A program made the translations under genes and the position numbers. The notes beneath the pieces are model-generated. The model had not been told where the DNA came from and made no database searches. It worked only from the letters and a program-made list of their open reading frames with translations. This document shows, one piece after another, positions 10,021 to 20,094 of a stretch of DNA of 64,000 nucleotides. The stretch's first letter is position 1. Each line of letters starts with the position of its first letter. Source of the DNA: Nicotiana tabacum (taxonomy: Eukaryota > Streptophyta > Magnoliopsida > Solanales > Solanaceae); contig NC_134103.1 of assembly GCF_000715075.1 (NCBI RefSeq), positions 76,261,519 to 76,325,518 on the forward strand, read 5' to 3'.

Positions 10021-11620
10021 ACAACACGTGATTCACATGATCGTTGATGGGGTCGATATTCCACAAGGGCCCATGTTCAAATGCACTAAAGTATCAATCA
10101 CCAGAGAAAAACGAACTCGAGACTATGTGCCAGAAGGCATTTTATCATTCAATGATGAGGAAGTAGAAGGGATCTCACAACCCCACAATGATATTTTGGT
10201 AATCTCTATCATTATGAATAAAATTCAGGTTAAACATGTTTTAATTGATCTAGGAAGCTCGGCCAATATTATTTGATCGAGGGTCGTAGAGCAGCTCGGC
10301 CTACAAGATCAGATCGTACCCGCAACTCGAATTCTCAATAGCTTCAACATGGCGAGTGAAACAACAAAAGGTTAAATCATCCTACCAATAAATGTAGCCG
10401 GAACTATTCAAGAGACAAAGTTCCATGTCATCGAGGGCGATATGAGATACAATGCACTGCTCGGAAGACCCTGGATTCACAACATGAGGGCAGTCCCCTC
10501 AACCCTTCACCAAATACTGAAGTTCCCAACACCGGATGGGGTAAAAACGGTGTATGGGGAACAACATGCTTCCAAAGATATATTCGCGGTCGACGAAATA
10601 ATACCGGTATCAGCGCTTTTATCAACAACGGGATCGGAGTCCAAAGGAAAACAGGAAGCTAAATAGCAACCACAGCCACCAGCCTCGACTCAGTCGGAGA
10701 AGCAGGTAACGAACAAGGATGATGACTACTGAACCCCTCGATCCTTCATAATCCCCGAGGATTCCGACGCCACCAAATCGATAGTCGAAGAGCTGGAGCA
10801 AGTCATACTGATCGAGCATCTATCCGATCGAAAGGTATACCTGGGTACGGGGTTAACCCCCGAGCTTAGGGAAAAACTCATTAAATTTCTTATCAATAAT
10901 ATGGATTGTTTTGCTTGGTCCTACCTAGATATGACAGGGATCCCACCAGAGATCACTACACATCGACTGAGCTTGGACCCGAAGTTCTGCCCGGTAAAAC
11001 AAAAGAGAAGGCCCCAGTCCGAGGTAAAACATGCATTCATCAAGGACGAGGTAGCCAAACTTCTCAAAATAGGATCCATTCGGGAAGTAAAATTTCTCGA
11101 ATGGTTAGCAAACGTAGTCGTAATCCCTAAAAAGGGAAATAAATTTAGAATGTGCGTAGACTATAAAGATTTAAACAAAGCATGTCCTAAAAACTTTTTT
11201 CCTCTGCCGGATATCGACCGCATGATCGATGTCACGGCCGGCCACGAGATCCTTAGTTTTCTCGATGCCTACTTCGGGTACAATCAAATACAAATGAACC
11301 CGGAGGATCAGGAAAAGACTTCGTTCATCACTAAGTACGACGCCTATTATTATAATGTAATGCCGTTTGGACTAAAAAATGCTGGTGCCACTTATCAACG
11401 CTTAGTAAATCGAATGTTCGAAGAACAAATAGGTAAATCAATGGAGGTTTATAGTGACGATATGCTAGTTAAGTCCCTGCGAGCAGAGGACCATTTGGCA
11501 CATTTGCAGGAGACCTTCGATATACTAAGGAAATACTACGTGAAACTCAACCCGAAGAAATGTGCTTTCAGGGTCGGCTCGGGCAAGTTCCTCGGCTTTA
11601 TGGTATCAAATCGGGGTATC
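10021..11620 (+). pseudogene. Element A protease and reverse transcriptase (disrupted, truncated)
   Basis: A retropepsin-like motif reads LIDLGSSANII near 10240-10276 and ends in a stop; the usual form in this family is D-P-G-S-S. A flap-like region NALLGRPWIHNM lies at 10450-10490. Reverse transcriptase spans 10901-11620 with VVVIPKKGNKFRMCVDYKDL and MPFGLKNAGATYQ. The polymerase metal-binding box is YSDD (11450-11461), where the sister elements have YIDD. The reading diverges from the family after FLGFMVSNRGIE, marking the truncation. Confidence 0.85.
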
Positions 11621-13005
11621 GAGTACAATAAACAAAACGGATTCACACACGTGATTCGTTTCAAAGATAATTTCATATTTTAATAATTAAAAGCGGATAG
11701 ATAAAACATGGAAACCAATAAATCACAGTTTATCCAAAATTAATTCGAGCCAAATATAGTCAATAAAGTGACCGAGCTAGAACCGTGGGACTCAGGAAAT
11801 ACCTTACACCTTCTTCCCGGCCAACATAATTCCTTACCCGGACTTTATTTTCATACACCAATAATAATAGAGTCAAACCATCCTTTGACTAGGGATTCAA
11901 ATAAAAGGTGACTTGGAATACCCAAAAAATAATTCTAAGCGGCGACTCTGTAAATAAAATAATCCTACTCAAATTTGTCACTTTAATTGAAAAAACTCTT
12001 TAACCCATAATAATCCATAATACATAACTTTTTGTGGGGTATAAAAGGGGTGTGACAGCTCTGGCGACTCTGCTGGGGACAACCAGAATTCGAGCTTGTA
12101 CATGTTGACTTTTATTTGTTTTTATTAATTTTGTATATACTGTGATTTTTTTTTTGGGCCTAATATTCTACTTGTTTGTTTTTTATCGCTTTGATATTGT
12201 TGAACTGTATACTATAAATTGTCTTTTCACGCACCCCCTCTGAGTTTTCTTGAAATTAAAATGGTGCATTTGCTTGATATAGCCCGCTTTCTTTGAGATA
12301 GCCGGGGTGCTTGCCACCCGGTGAAGGATTTTTAGTCACACATATTTTAGGCGGGGAGCACGATCAGTTAAGCCGGAAAGCAATGCTATCGGTACGCTGA
12401 CCCTCCTCGGCTCGAGTTGTCCGCTCGAGTAACCCAGTCTAGGTACCTTCTCTATCAGGATTTAAACCTATAAGAACAAACATCATGTCGGATATCCCTG
12501 GTAAGTTTGCTTTATTTGCATCACATGCATTTGACTTAGCAGGGGTCGACGCAGGGGCCGAGTTTTGTTTTAGGACAAATACCTTGTTGAGATCATTATA
12601 TCATGTTATGTGCTACTTGTTGCGTTATTTGGGAGACTTGCGTGTTGAGCGACTTTGGCATAAATCAGTTGAATGAACAAAAACAAATGATGTGGTCTAG
12701 TGCATATAGTTTTTAAAGATTAATTTTTATAAAAAAATTCAAAAAAAAGAAGAGAAAAATAGTTGTTTTGACCGAACTACGCGGGGCTGATTCTCACCGG
12801 ATGTGAGATACGTAGGCAAACCTCATCGGTTCCGGCCCTAATTTACAAAAATCCAAAAATATTTTCATTTAATTCCTTCTTTAGAAGTCTTTCCTTAGAA
12901 AATCCCAAATAAAAAAAAATTAAAACAAAAAATATTTTCTTTCATTTTATATGTCTTTCATTCGAAAAAGAAAATCAAATAAAAATCTAAAAATATATTT
13001 TCTTT
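11621..13005 (+). mobile_element. Ogre-like Ty3/gypsy fragment: LTR 3' end plus leader
   Basis: This block holds the last ~437 bases of an LTR (ending ...GTGTGACA at 12057), a tRNA-Arg-type primer site (12062-12079) and a long untranslated leader. The leader contains a GGCTGATTCTCACC..GTGAGATACGTAGGC segment typical of Ogre/Tat leaders. It is on the + strand. Its left side is joined to truncated element A and its right side to the RNase H of element B on the opposite strand. No coding part of this element is present. A 63-codon open frame at 12485-12676 has no recognisable domain. Confidence 0.7.
12062..12079 (+). promoter_or_regulatory. Primer-binding site, tRNA-Arg type
   Basis: TGGCGACTCTGCTGGGGA lies five bases after the LTR end. 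It is nearly complementary to the 3' end of a plant tRNA-Arg (recalled complement TGGCGACTCCACTGGGGA, two differences), the primer described for Ogre elements. The tRNA assignment is from memory. Confidence 0.7.
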
Positions 13006-15124
13006 TCTTAACACATGTTGAATAGTCACGTCACCGACCCATCCCATTAGTTTTTTAGCATAATCATGATATGGGCGTAGTTCAGGTTTCTTGACCTCGT
13101 AACTACCTAAAAGCTGGCTGATCACCAACTGAGAGTCACCAGAGACTTGCAATTGCAACCGCTTCATTTCGACAGCTATTTCAAGCCCAAGTATTAGTGC
13201 TTGATACTCATCAACGTTGTTAGAGCAGAGTTGCGTCAACGTAAAAGAGTAGGGCAGAACTTCACCTTGAGAAGTGAAAAATACTACACCGGCACCAGCT
13301 CCTCCGCGATTTACAGCACCATCAAAGTACATCTTCCGTGGAGGTTGAACTTCAATGACCATTGCGTCCTCATCAGGTAGTTCGTCAGTTAGCTCCTAAT
13401 CATCAGGTATAGGGTGATCTGCCAAGAAGTCCGCTAATGTTTGTCCTTTTATAGCCTTTTGAGGGATGTACACAATTTCAAATTGTTGAAACTGGAGGTA
13501 CCACCTTGCTAGTTGATTACTAAGGACAGGTTTTGACATCACAAACTTGATGGGATTTGCTCTAGAAACCAAACGAACGACATGAGCTTGAAAGTAGTGC
13601 TTCAACTTTTGGATTGAGAAGACTAGCGCGAAACATAACTTTTCAATTGGGGAATAATTCAGCTCATTTGGTGTCATCATCCTGCTCAAGTAGTAAAGGG
13701 AGTTTTCTTTCCTTTCACTATTTTCTTGGGCCAACAGCGCTCCAACGGACCTTTCTTGTGCTGAAATATACAATATCAGCGGCTTTCTAAGTATAGGGGC
13801 TGCCAAAACTGGAGGCTTTATCAAGTAAGTTTTGATACTTTCAAAGTCATTGCTACAAGCTTGGTCCCACTTGAAAGGAACGCCTTTCTTCATGAGGAGA
13901 CTGAATGGTTGTCACCTCTAAGCTAGGTTCGAGATGAATCTCCTAAGGTATGCTAGCTTTCCTTGCAGACTTTTTAATTCACGAATATCCCGAGGCTCAG
14001 GCATTTTCAAAATTGCATCTACTTTGGCTTGATCAATTTCGATCCCTCGATGCTGGACAATGAAACCAAGGAACTTTCCATAAGTAACTCTAAAGGCACA
14101 TTTCAATGGATTCATCCTAAGTTGGTACCTCCGGAGCAACTCAAACACCATTCTCAAGTCCTTCAAGTGGTCGCTCTTCTTTCTTGATTTTACCACCAAG
14201 TCGTCAACATATCATTCGATATTCTTGTGGAGAAGGTCATCAAAGATATTCTGCATAGCTCTTTGGTAAGTAGCACATGCGTTCTTCAAGCCAAAAGGCA
14301 TTACCTTGTAGCAATAAATACCCTTTGGGGTACGGAATGCAGTAAGCTCTTCATCTTTTGGTGCCATGCAAATTTGGTTATAGCCCGATGAACCGTCCAT
14401 GAAAGACATTGCCTCATAACCAGTAGTAGCATCGATCATCAGCTATGGAATAGGAAGTGGAAATCCATCTTTCGGACACGCATTGTTGAGATTCCTGAAG
14501 TCAACGCACACTCGAATCTGGCCATTTTTCTTCCTTACAGGGACAATACTTGAAACCCATGTTGGGTATTTAACTTCACGAATAAAACGAGCTTCGATGA
14601 GTTTGTTAACTTCACTTTCAATCAAGGGAACCAAGTCCGTCCTAAAGCGCTTTTGAGCTTGCTTAACAAGACGAGCGTCATTCTTGACTACAAGGTGATG
14701 GACTGCTACTTTAGGGTCCAAGCCAGGCATCTCTCTGTAACTCCAAGCAAAGACATCTTTAAACTCCTTGAGTAACTCCATATAAGTGCTTTCTTCATCG
14801 GCTATTAGTAAAGCACTTAGATAAGTGGGCCTCAGTTCTTCTTCAGTGCTGAGGTTTACTTCTTTCAAAGCGTCCATTGTTGTAAAGTTTTTACCCCTTC
14901 TTCAAGTTCAGGCGGAGCATCCTTTACATCTTCTCTTCTTGAGGGTCCCCATCGTTGAAGGATATATGGTAACACGGTGAAACATCCTCCATTGAAGATG
15001 GAACACCATTCTCGCCTTGTACGATAATATGATACGAAGAACCCACACTTTCTTCATCTTCATCACGTTCTTTAGTGAAGACCACAGTGTATGGATTCAC
15101 CTTCAGTACCTCATCACACAAAAC
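13006..15124 (-). pseudogene. Element B reverse transcriptase and RNase H domains (disrupted)
   Basis: On the - strand, RT starts around 14877 (ELLKEFKDVFAWSYREMPGL) and includes VPVRKKNGQIRVCVDFRNL and MPFGLKNACATYQRAM. The polymerase box YVDD is intact (14211-14200), but a TGA sits directly before it at 14214-14212. The RNase H that follows RT covers 13893-13396. A second, archaeal-like RNase H, typical of the Tat lineage, covers 13362 to about 13010 with MYFDGAVNRGGAGAGVVF. That domain breaks off after HVLRKEN, where foreign sequence begins. At least four in-frame stops occur. Confidence 0.85.
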
Positions 15125-15136
15125 CATGACTTTTGT

Positions 15137-15722
15137 TTATCGCTTCATTCTAGAAGGAACCAGACTTTGGAAATCCTTAGAGATCTTCTGAATTTTGGAC
15201 GAAGCGGGTGTTCTTGTATTTCGATAATTTCTATGGAACTTAATCCCTTTATTTGATGGACCCAATCTCTCAAATACGGAAGTTCTCACAGTTGATTTTT
15301 CAAGTCGATCAAAGACAGAAGGCCTGTTAGAAGCGGCAGATTCGTCTTTTACAGTGATATAATTGCTGCTCGCCCTTCTTATGGAGATGCGCACTGGTGA
15401 CGGTTACTTGTATCCCAAACCTTCACCTGGTTGCCTCATCGCAGTTTCTGATGGGAGCTTCCCTAACTTTGATGGCTCATTGGGATTGTATCCAACTTTT
15501 GCAAATAGGCTATAAGCGATAGGATCAGAACCTTCATCTGTTTGCTTTTTAGGGAGTGCCACATTCTACAAACGATTTTGGGCCACAAACCCTGCAAGTG
15601 GCTTTGAGGACAACTTTGCTGCCTCAATTCGTTTTACCGGAAGAGTTAACTCCTTTAGCATGTTAGTTTGGAGATTAGATGATTCACCTTTACCTTTCTT
15701 CCTTTTAGGGACATATTGAAGC
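15137..15722 (-). pseudogene. Element B protease-RT linker region
   Basis: The - strand frames from 15722 to 15137 read through VLQYVPKRKKGKGES and SVFDRLGPSNKG-like segments with stops. This basic, low-complexity linker lies between protease and RT in Tat/Ogre polyproteins. It continues, across the Tekay insertion, from 25971-26161. An acidic segment (DEVLKVNPYTVVFTKE) follows at 15127-14924. Confidence 0.6.
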
Positions 15723-15727
15723 ACATG
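15723..15727. repeat. Target-site duplication of the Tekay element, left
   Basis: ACATG immediately precedes the 5' LTR and is repeated at 25966-25970 after the 3' LTR. Five bases is normal for Ty3/gypsy integration. Confidence 0.9.
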
Positions 15728-18389
15728 TGTGATGATCCAGACGGTCGTTTTGAGAGTAATAGCCCTGATCCCCTATTTACTGCTTCTCTCATATCTATTT
15801 CTGATATTGTGACTTTCTGGGAGGTTTCGTTTTGGTTTTTGGAGTGTTTTGGGGCACTTAATCCCTAAATGGAGGTTTAAGCCTTAGGATTTGGACCGTA
15901 GTCGGAACTGTATGAAGACGACTCCGAAATGGAATTCTGTCGGTTTCGTTAGCTCCATTAGGTGATTTTGGACTTAGGAGCATGTCCAAATTGTGTTTTG
16001 GAGGTCCGTAGCTTATTTAGGCTTGAAATGGCGAACGTCGAATTTTTGGAGATTTTGATCGGTAGTAGACTTTTTGATATCGGCGTCGGATTCTGATTCT
16101 GGAAGTTGAAGTAGGTCCGTAATATTGAATATGACTTGTGTGCAAAATTTGGAGTCAATCGGATGTGGTTTGGTTGGTTTCGGCATCGGTTTTCGAATTT
16201 AGAAGTTTCAAGTTCTTTAAGTTTGAATCGAAGGATAATTTGTGATTTTAGTGTTGTTTGATGTGGTTTGAGGGCTTGACTAAGTTTGTATGGTATTTTA
16301 GGATTGGTTGGTATGTTTGGTTGAGGTCCCGGGGGCCTCGGGTGAGTTTCGAGTGGTTAACGGACTTAGAATGGAAGTTGAGAAATTTCTGAAGTTTGGA
16401 CTTTTGCTGGTATGATTGCACCTGCGAGGGTATTAGCCGCTGGTGCGAGGCCGCATGTGCGAAAGGTTGAGCGCAAGTACGGAAGGGGTGGAGATCAGCA
16501 GAGGTCGCAGGTGCGATGGTTTCTCCGCACCTGCGATAGCGCAGATGCAGGCCAGTAGTCGTAGAAGTGGAGGCAACCTAAGTTTATTCGTTTTCGTAGG
16601 TGCGCCCATATTTTTGCACTAGCGGGCGCGCAGGTGCGAGCCCAGGCTCCGCAGGTGCGGAAATGCCTGGGCAGTGTTTAAAACCGAAGGGCTTCGTGAT
16701 TTTTGTCATTTTTTTGACTTTGCAAATTCGGTTTAGGGCGATTTTTGAGAGCATTTTCGAGGCATTTCTTGAGCTAAGTCCCTTGTGCTTATTTTTGATC
16801 AATAATCTTGCTTCCCTATTTGTTTTTCCACCTAGTTAGTGTGTATTTAAGGTGGAATTTGGGAGTTTGAGGCTAGGGATTTGAAAAGTTTGATTTGTGG
16901 ATTTGAAGGACCATTTGGTGTCGGATTTTAGTAAATTTGATATGGTTAGACTCGTGAGTGAATGGGCTTTCAATTTTTGTGACTTTTACCTGATTTCGAG
17001 ACGTGGGCCCGGGTCGACTTTTTAGGATGAATTTCGGAATTTTTGTTAAAGTATTTCATTAATTAGATGAGTCTATTATGGTTGTATTTATGATATGTAA
17101 TTGCTTTTGGATAGATTTGGGTCATTCAGAGCCGGATATTCGTGGGAAAGGCATTGTGACCGATTGATTGAGCTTGGTTCGAGATAAGTGGCTTGCCTAA
17201 CTTTGTGTGGGGGAAATTCCCTTAAAATTTGGAACTATTGTGATATGTGAGCGCCGTGTACGTGAGGTGACGAGTACGTACACGGGCTAGTGGTGGAAAA
17301 AAACTCAATTTTCTTACTTAGCAGCAACCTGTTTTCCTTTTATTTTGAGTTATACCATTTTAATGAGTATTAATCTATTTTCATTCTTAATTGAGTTATT
17401 CCAGTATGTATAGCTATCCTGTTTAGTCTAATACAGCATATCTACATGTCTTAACTGCTTATGTGAACTCTGTGCAGCATGCTTAGTGAATTTTCTGCTT
17501 CTTCCTTGACTAGTACTTAGTCTAAATTATAAGATTTTGTGATGTAGTTATATTTCTATTCCTTGTACTGCATATTTACTTTGGGACTACGGAATGGTAT
17601 TCCGAGAGATCCCCCTGTACTGCATATTTACTTTGGGACTACGGAACGGTATTCCGGGAGATCCCCCTGTACTGCATATTTACTTTGGGACTACGAAATG
17701 GTATTCCGGGAGATCCCTCTGTCTTGCATATTTACTTTGGGACTACGGAATGGTATTCCGGGAGATCCCCCTGCACAATTACGTTTAGGACTATGAGACG
17801 GTATCTCGGGAGATCCCCTGTTGTATTTCTGTGTGTTGAGCTATTACCTTCTATAAACTCTTTCTTGTTAAATTTCAGTCTTTATTTTACTGCGATATTT
17901 CATTTTTGCCTTTCTTTATTATCATATTCCAGTAGGGCCCGGACCTGACCTCGTCACTACTCTACCGAGGTTAGGCTTGGTACTTACTGGGTACCAATTG
18001 TGGTGTACTCATGCTACTCTTCTGCACATGTTTTGTGTGCAAATCCTGGTACTTCTTATCAGCCCCGCTACTAGATGGGAGTGCTTGCTGTTGTACGGAG
18101 ACTTCAAGGTATATCTGCCGCGTCCGCAGACCTCGGAGTTCCCCTCTATTCCCTCTTATGTCATTTACCTTCCTTACTTCTGTTATTAGACTCTGGTGTA
18201 TAGAGATACTAGTTTTCTTCTATAGTTTGTGACTTTTGATGTTCCGAGATTTGGGATTACTATGTATTTTGAACAGTTAGTTGTTTAATTCATGTTTTCA
18301 TTTCATTATTCTGCAAATGTTAGGCTTACTTATCCATAGATACTAGGTGTCATCACGATGTCATACGGAGAGGAAATTGAGTCGTGACA
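15728..18389 (+). repeat. Element C 5' LTR (2662 bp)
   Basis: It starts TGTGATGATCC and ends GTCGTGACA. It aligns along its length with the 3' LTR. The clearest length difference is a stretch of roughly 55 bases around 15960-16012 that is absent from the 3' LTR. A region rich in CGCACCTGC and GCAGGTGCG motifs lies at 16430-16660, and a 52-bp minisatellite at 17566-17820. Confidence 0.9.
17566..17820 (+). repeat. 52-bp minisatellite in 5' LTR
   Basis: Units begin at 17566, 17618, 17670 and 17722, each reading like CTGCATATTTACTTTGGGAC then TACGGAATGGTATTCCGGGA. A diverged fifth unit starts near 17774. The ATGGTATTCCGGGAGATCCC core is kept in each. The same array is present in the 3' LTR (25140-25395), so it predates integration. 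Confidence 0.92.
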
Positions 18390-18392
18390 AGT

Positions 18393-18404
18393 TGGTATCA
18401 GAGC
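18393..18404 (+). promoter_or_regulatory. Element C primer-binding site (initiator tRNA-Met)
   Basis: TGGTATCAGAGC, three bases after the 5' LTR, is the classic complement of the plant initiator tRNA-Met 3' end used by chromoviruses. Confidence 0.92.
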
Positions 18405-18591
18405 TCTAGGTTCATAGGTGTCGTAAGTCACAAGCCGGTTTATTAGAGTCTCGCGGATTGGTACAGAGACATATGTACTTATCTTCGGGAGGCTATGGAA
18501 CTATTAGAAAATTTTCACTACTTTGATTCCTTGTCGTGCGAAAATTGTTGACTTCAAAAATTCTAAACTTTTATATTCTATTCTCTCACAG

Positions 18592-20094
18592 ATGGTGAAG
18601 ACACATACAAGCGGATCTGATGACCAGGCACTCGCGCCCCCTGCTAGAGTCGCGAGAGGCCGGGGTCGGGGTAGAGGCCGAAGACGTCCACATGGTGCAG
18701 CCAGAGCACCTGCACGAGCTGCTACAGAGGAGCCCCCAGTAGCTCCAGCTGGAGGGCAGACACCTGAGGTACCTGTTCCTACAGCAGCCCTCCAGGAGAC
18801 TCTAGCCCAGTTTCTGAGCATGTTCAGCACCTTAACTCAGGCTGGTTTGATTCCACTTGCTCCTACCACATCTCAGGATGGGGGAGGAGCACAGACTCTC
18901 GTTGCCGGTACTCCAGAGCAGCGGGTTCAGGTCGACCAGGTTCCAGAGATTGTACCAATGCAGCCGGTAGCTCCAGCTCAGCCCGAGGTTAGGGCAACAG
19001 TTTCTGAGGTGGAGCAGCTCAAACTTGAGAGGTACAAGAAGTACCACCCATCTACCTTCAACGGATTGGCTACAGATGATGCGCAGGGTTTTCTGGAGGA
19101 GTGTCTTCGTATTCTCTGTACTATGGGCGTAGCGAAGACGAGCGGGGTTTCTTTTACTATATTCCAACTTAAAGGAGCAACTTATCAGTGGTGGCGTGCT
19201 TATGAGTTGAGTAGTCCGGCTGAGGCAGCTTCACTTACATGGACTCAGTTCTCGGACATGTTTTTGTGAGAGTATGTCCCTCATAGCCTCAGGGACTCAT
19301 GGCGCGTGGAGTTTGAGCAGTTGTGCCAGGGTGCTATGACTGTGTCAGAGTATGCAGTTTGCTTCAGTGATTTGGCCCGACATGCACCGGCCTTGTTTGC
19401 CACAGTTCGAGAGAGAGTTCGACGGTTTATTAAGGGACTCAACCCCAGCATCCAGATTAGTATGGCCAGGGAGTTGGAGATGGATATTTCTTATCAGCAG
19501 GTTGTGAGTATCACCAAAAGATTGGAGGGCATGCTTGCCCGGGATAGAGAGGAGAGGGAGGCCAAGAGGTCTCGAGAGACTGGTTCTTATTCTGGTGCTC
19601 GTGCCCCAGCAGCTCGCCATGGTAGGGGTTATGTGAGTCGCACCGTCCATTCAACTCTTCCAGCTGCCAGTGCTATTCCGGTCCCTTCTAGGCCCCAGGA
19701 GCCTTATTATGCACCGCCAGTATCTAGTGTGCCTCCTGCATGGGGTGTTCCTAGCGGCCAGTCCAGCAGATCTGGCCAGAGCCAGTCACAGCAGCCACGC
19801 CCTCCCAGAGCTTGTTTTGAGTGTGGAGACACTCGCCATATGGTGAGGGATTGCCCCAGATTTAGGAGGGGTGCACCTCCACATACTTCTCAGCCACAGC
19901 GTGCCCCACCGGGTCCTTAGGCCATGATTACAGCACCAGCTACCACCCCACCTGCTCAGCCAGCTCGAGGTCGAGGTCGGGGAGGTAGAAGTCGCCCTAG
20001 AGAGGGAGGCTAGGCCAGATATTATACCATTCCTGCTCGTACAGAGGCAGTTGCTTCTGATTCTGTCATTATAGGTATTGTTCCAGTCTGTCAT
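18592..20094 (+). pseudogene. Element C gag (disrupted)
   Basis: The start MVKTHTSGSDDQ at 18592 leads into an Arg/Gly-rich segment and a proline-rich stretch. The capsid retrotransposon-gag domain follows (about 19020-19560), with KGATYQWWRAYE and EFEQLCQGAMTVSEYA. The zinc knuckle CFECGDTRHMVRDC lies near 19813-19854 (C-X2-C-X4-H-X4-C). In-frame stops are TGA at 19267-19269, TAG at 19918-19920 and TAG at 20011-20013. The frame is otherwise kept, so damage is by point mutation. It encodes the particle protein. Confidence 0.9.

Larger units (their letters stand above)
7614..11620 (+). mobile_element. Element A: Tat-type Ty3/gypsy retrotransposon, truncated in RT
   Basis: A 638-bp LTR (7614-8251, TG...CA) is followed by a primer-site-like segment, gag, protease and reverse transcriptase. 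The order gag-PR-RT and the protein sequences match elements D and E in this window, placing A in the Tat lineage of Ty3/gypsy. Homology stops abruptly near 11620, just after the RT palm. RNase H, integrase, the antisense ORF region and the 3' LTR are missing. The next bases belong to an Ogre-like LTR. Multiple stops and frameshifts make A non-autonomous. Confidence 0.85.

Noticed and set aside
12485..12676. 63-codon open frame in the Ogre-like leader
   Set aside because: It lies in the untranslated leader, has no recognisable domain, and one open frame of this size is expected by chance.
11621..13005. The + strand Ogre-like LTR and leader as the 3' LTR of element B
   Set aside because: Its orientation is opposite to B, its terminal sequences differ from the B LTR at 32829-33711, and a primer site follows it, so it is a 5' LTR of another element.
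17563..17948. Repetitive open frames with recurring FTLGLRNGIP-like units
   Set aside because: They are translations of the 52-bp LTR minisatellite in several frames, not a repeat protein.
18504..18830. 108-codon - strand frame over element C gag
   Set aside because: It is the reverse of the GC-rich, repeat-coding start of gag and has no independent support.
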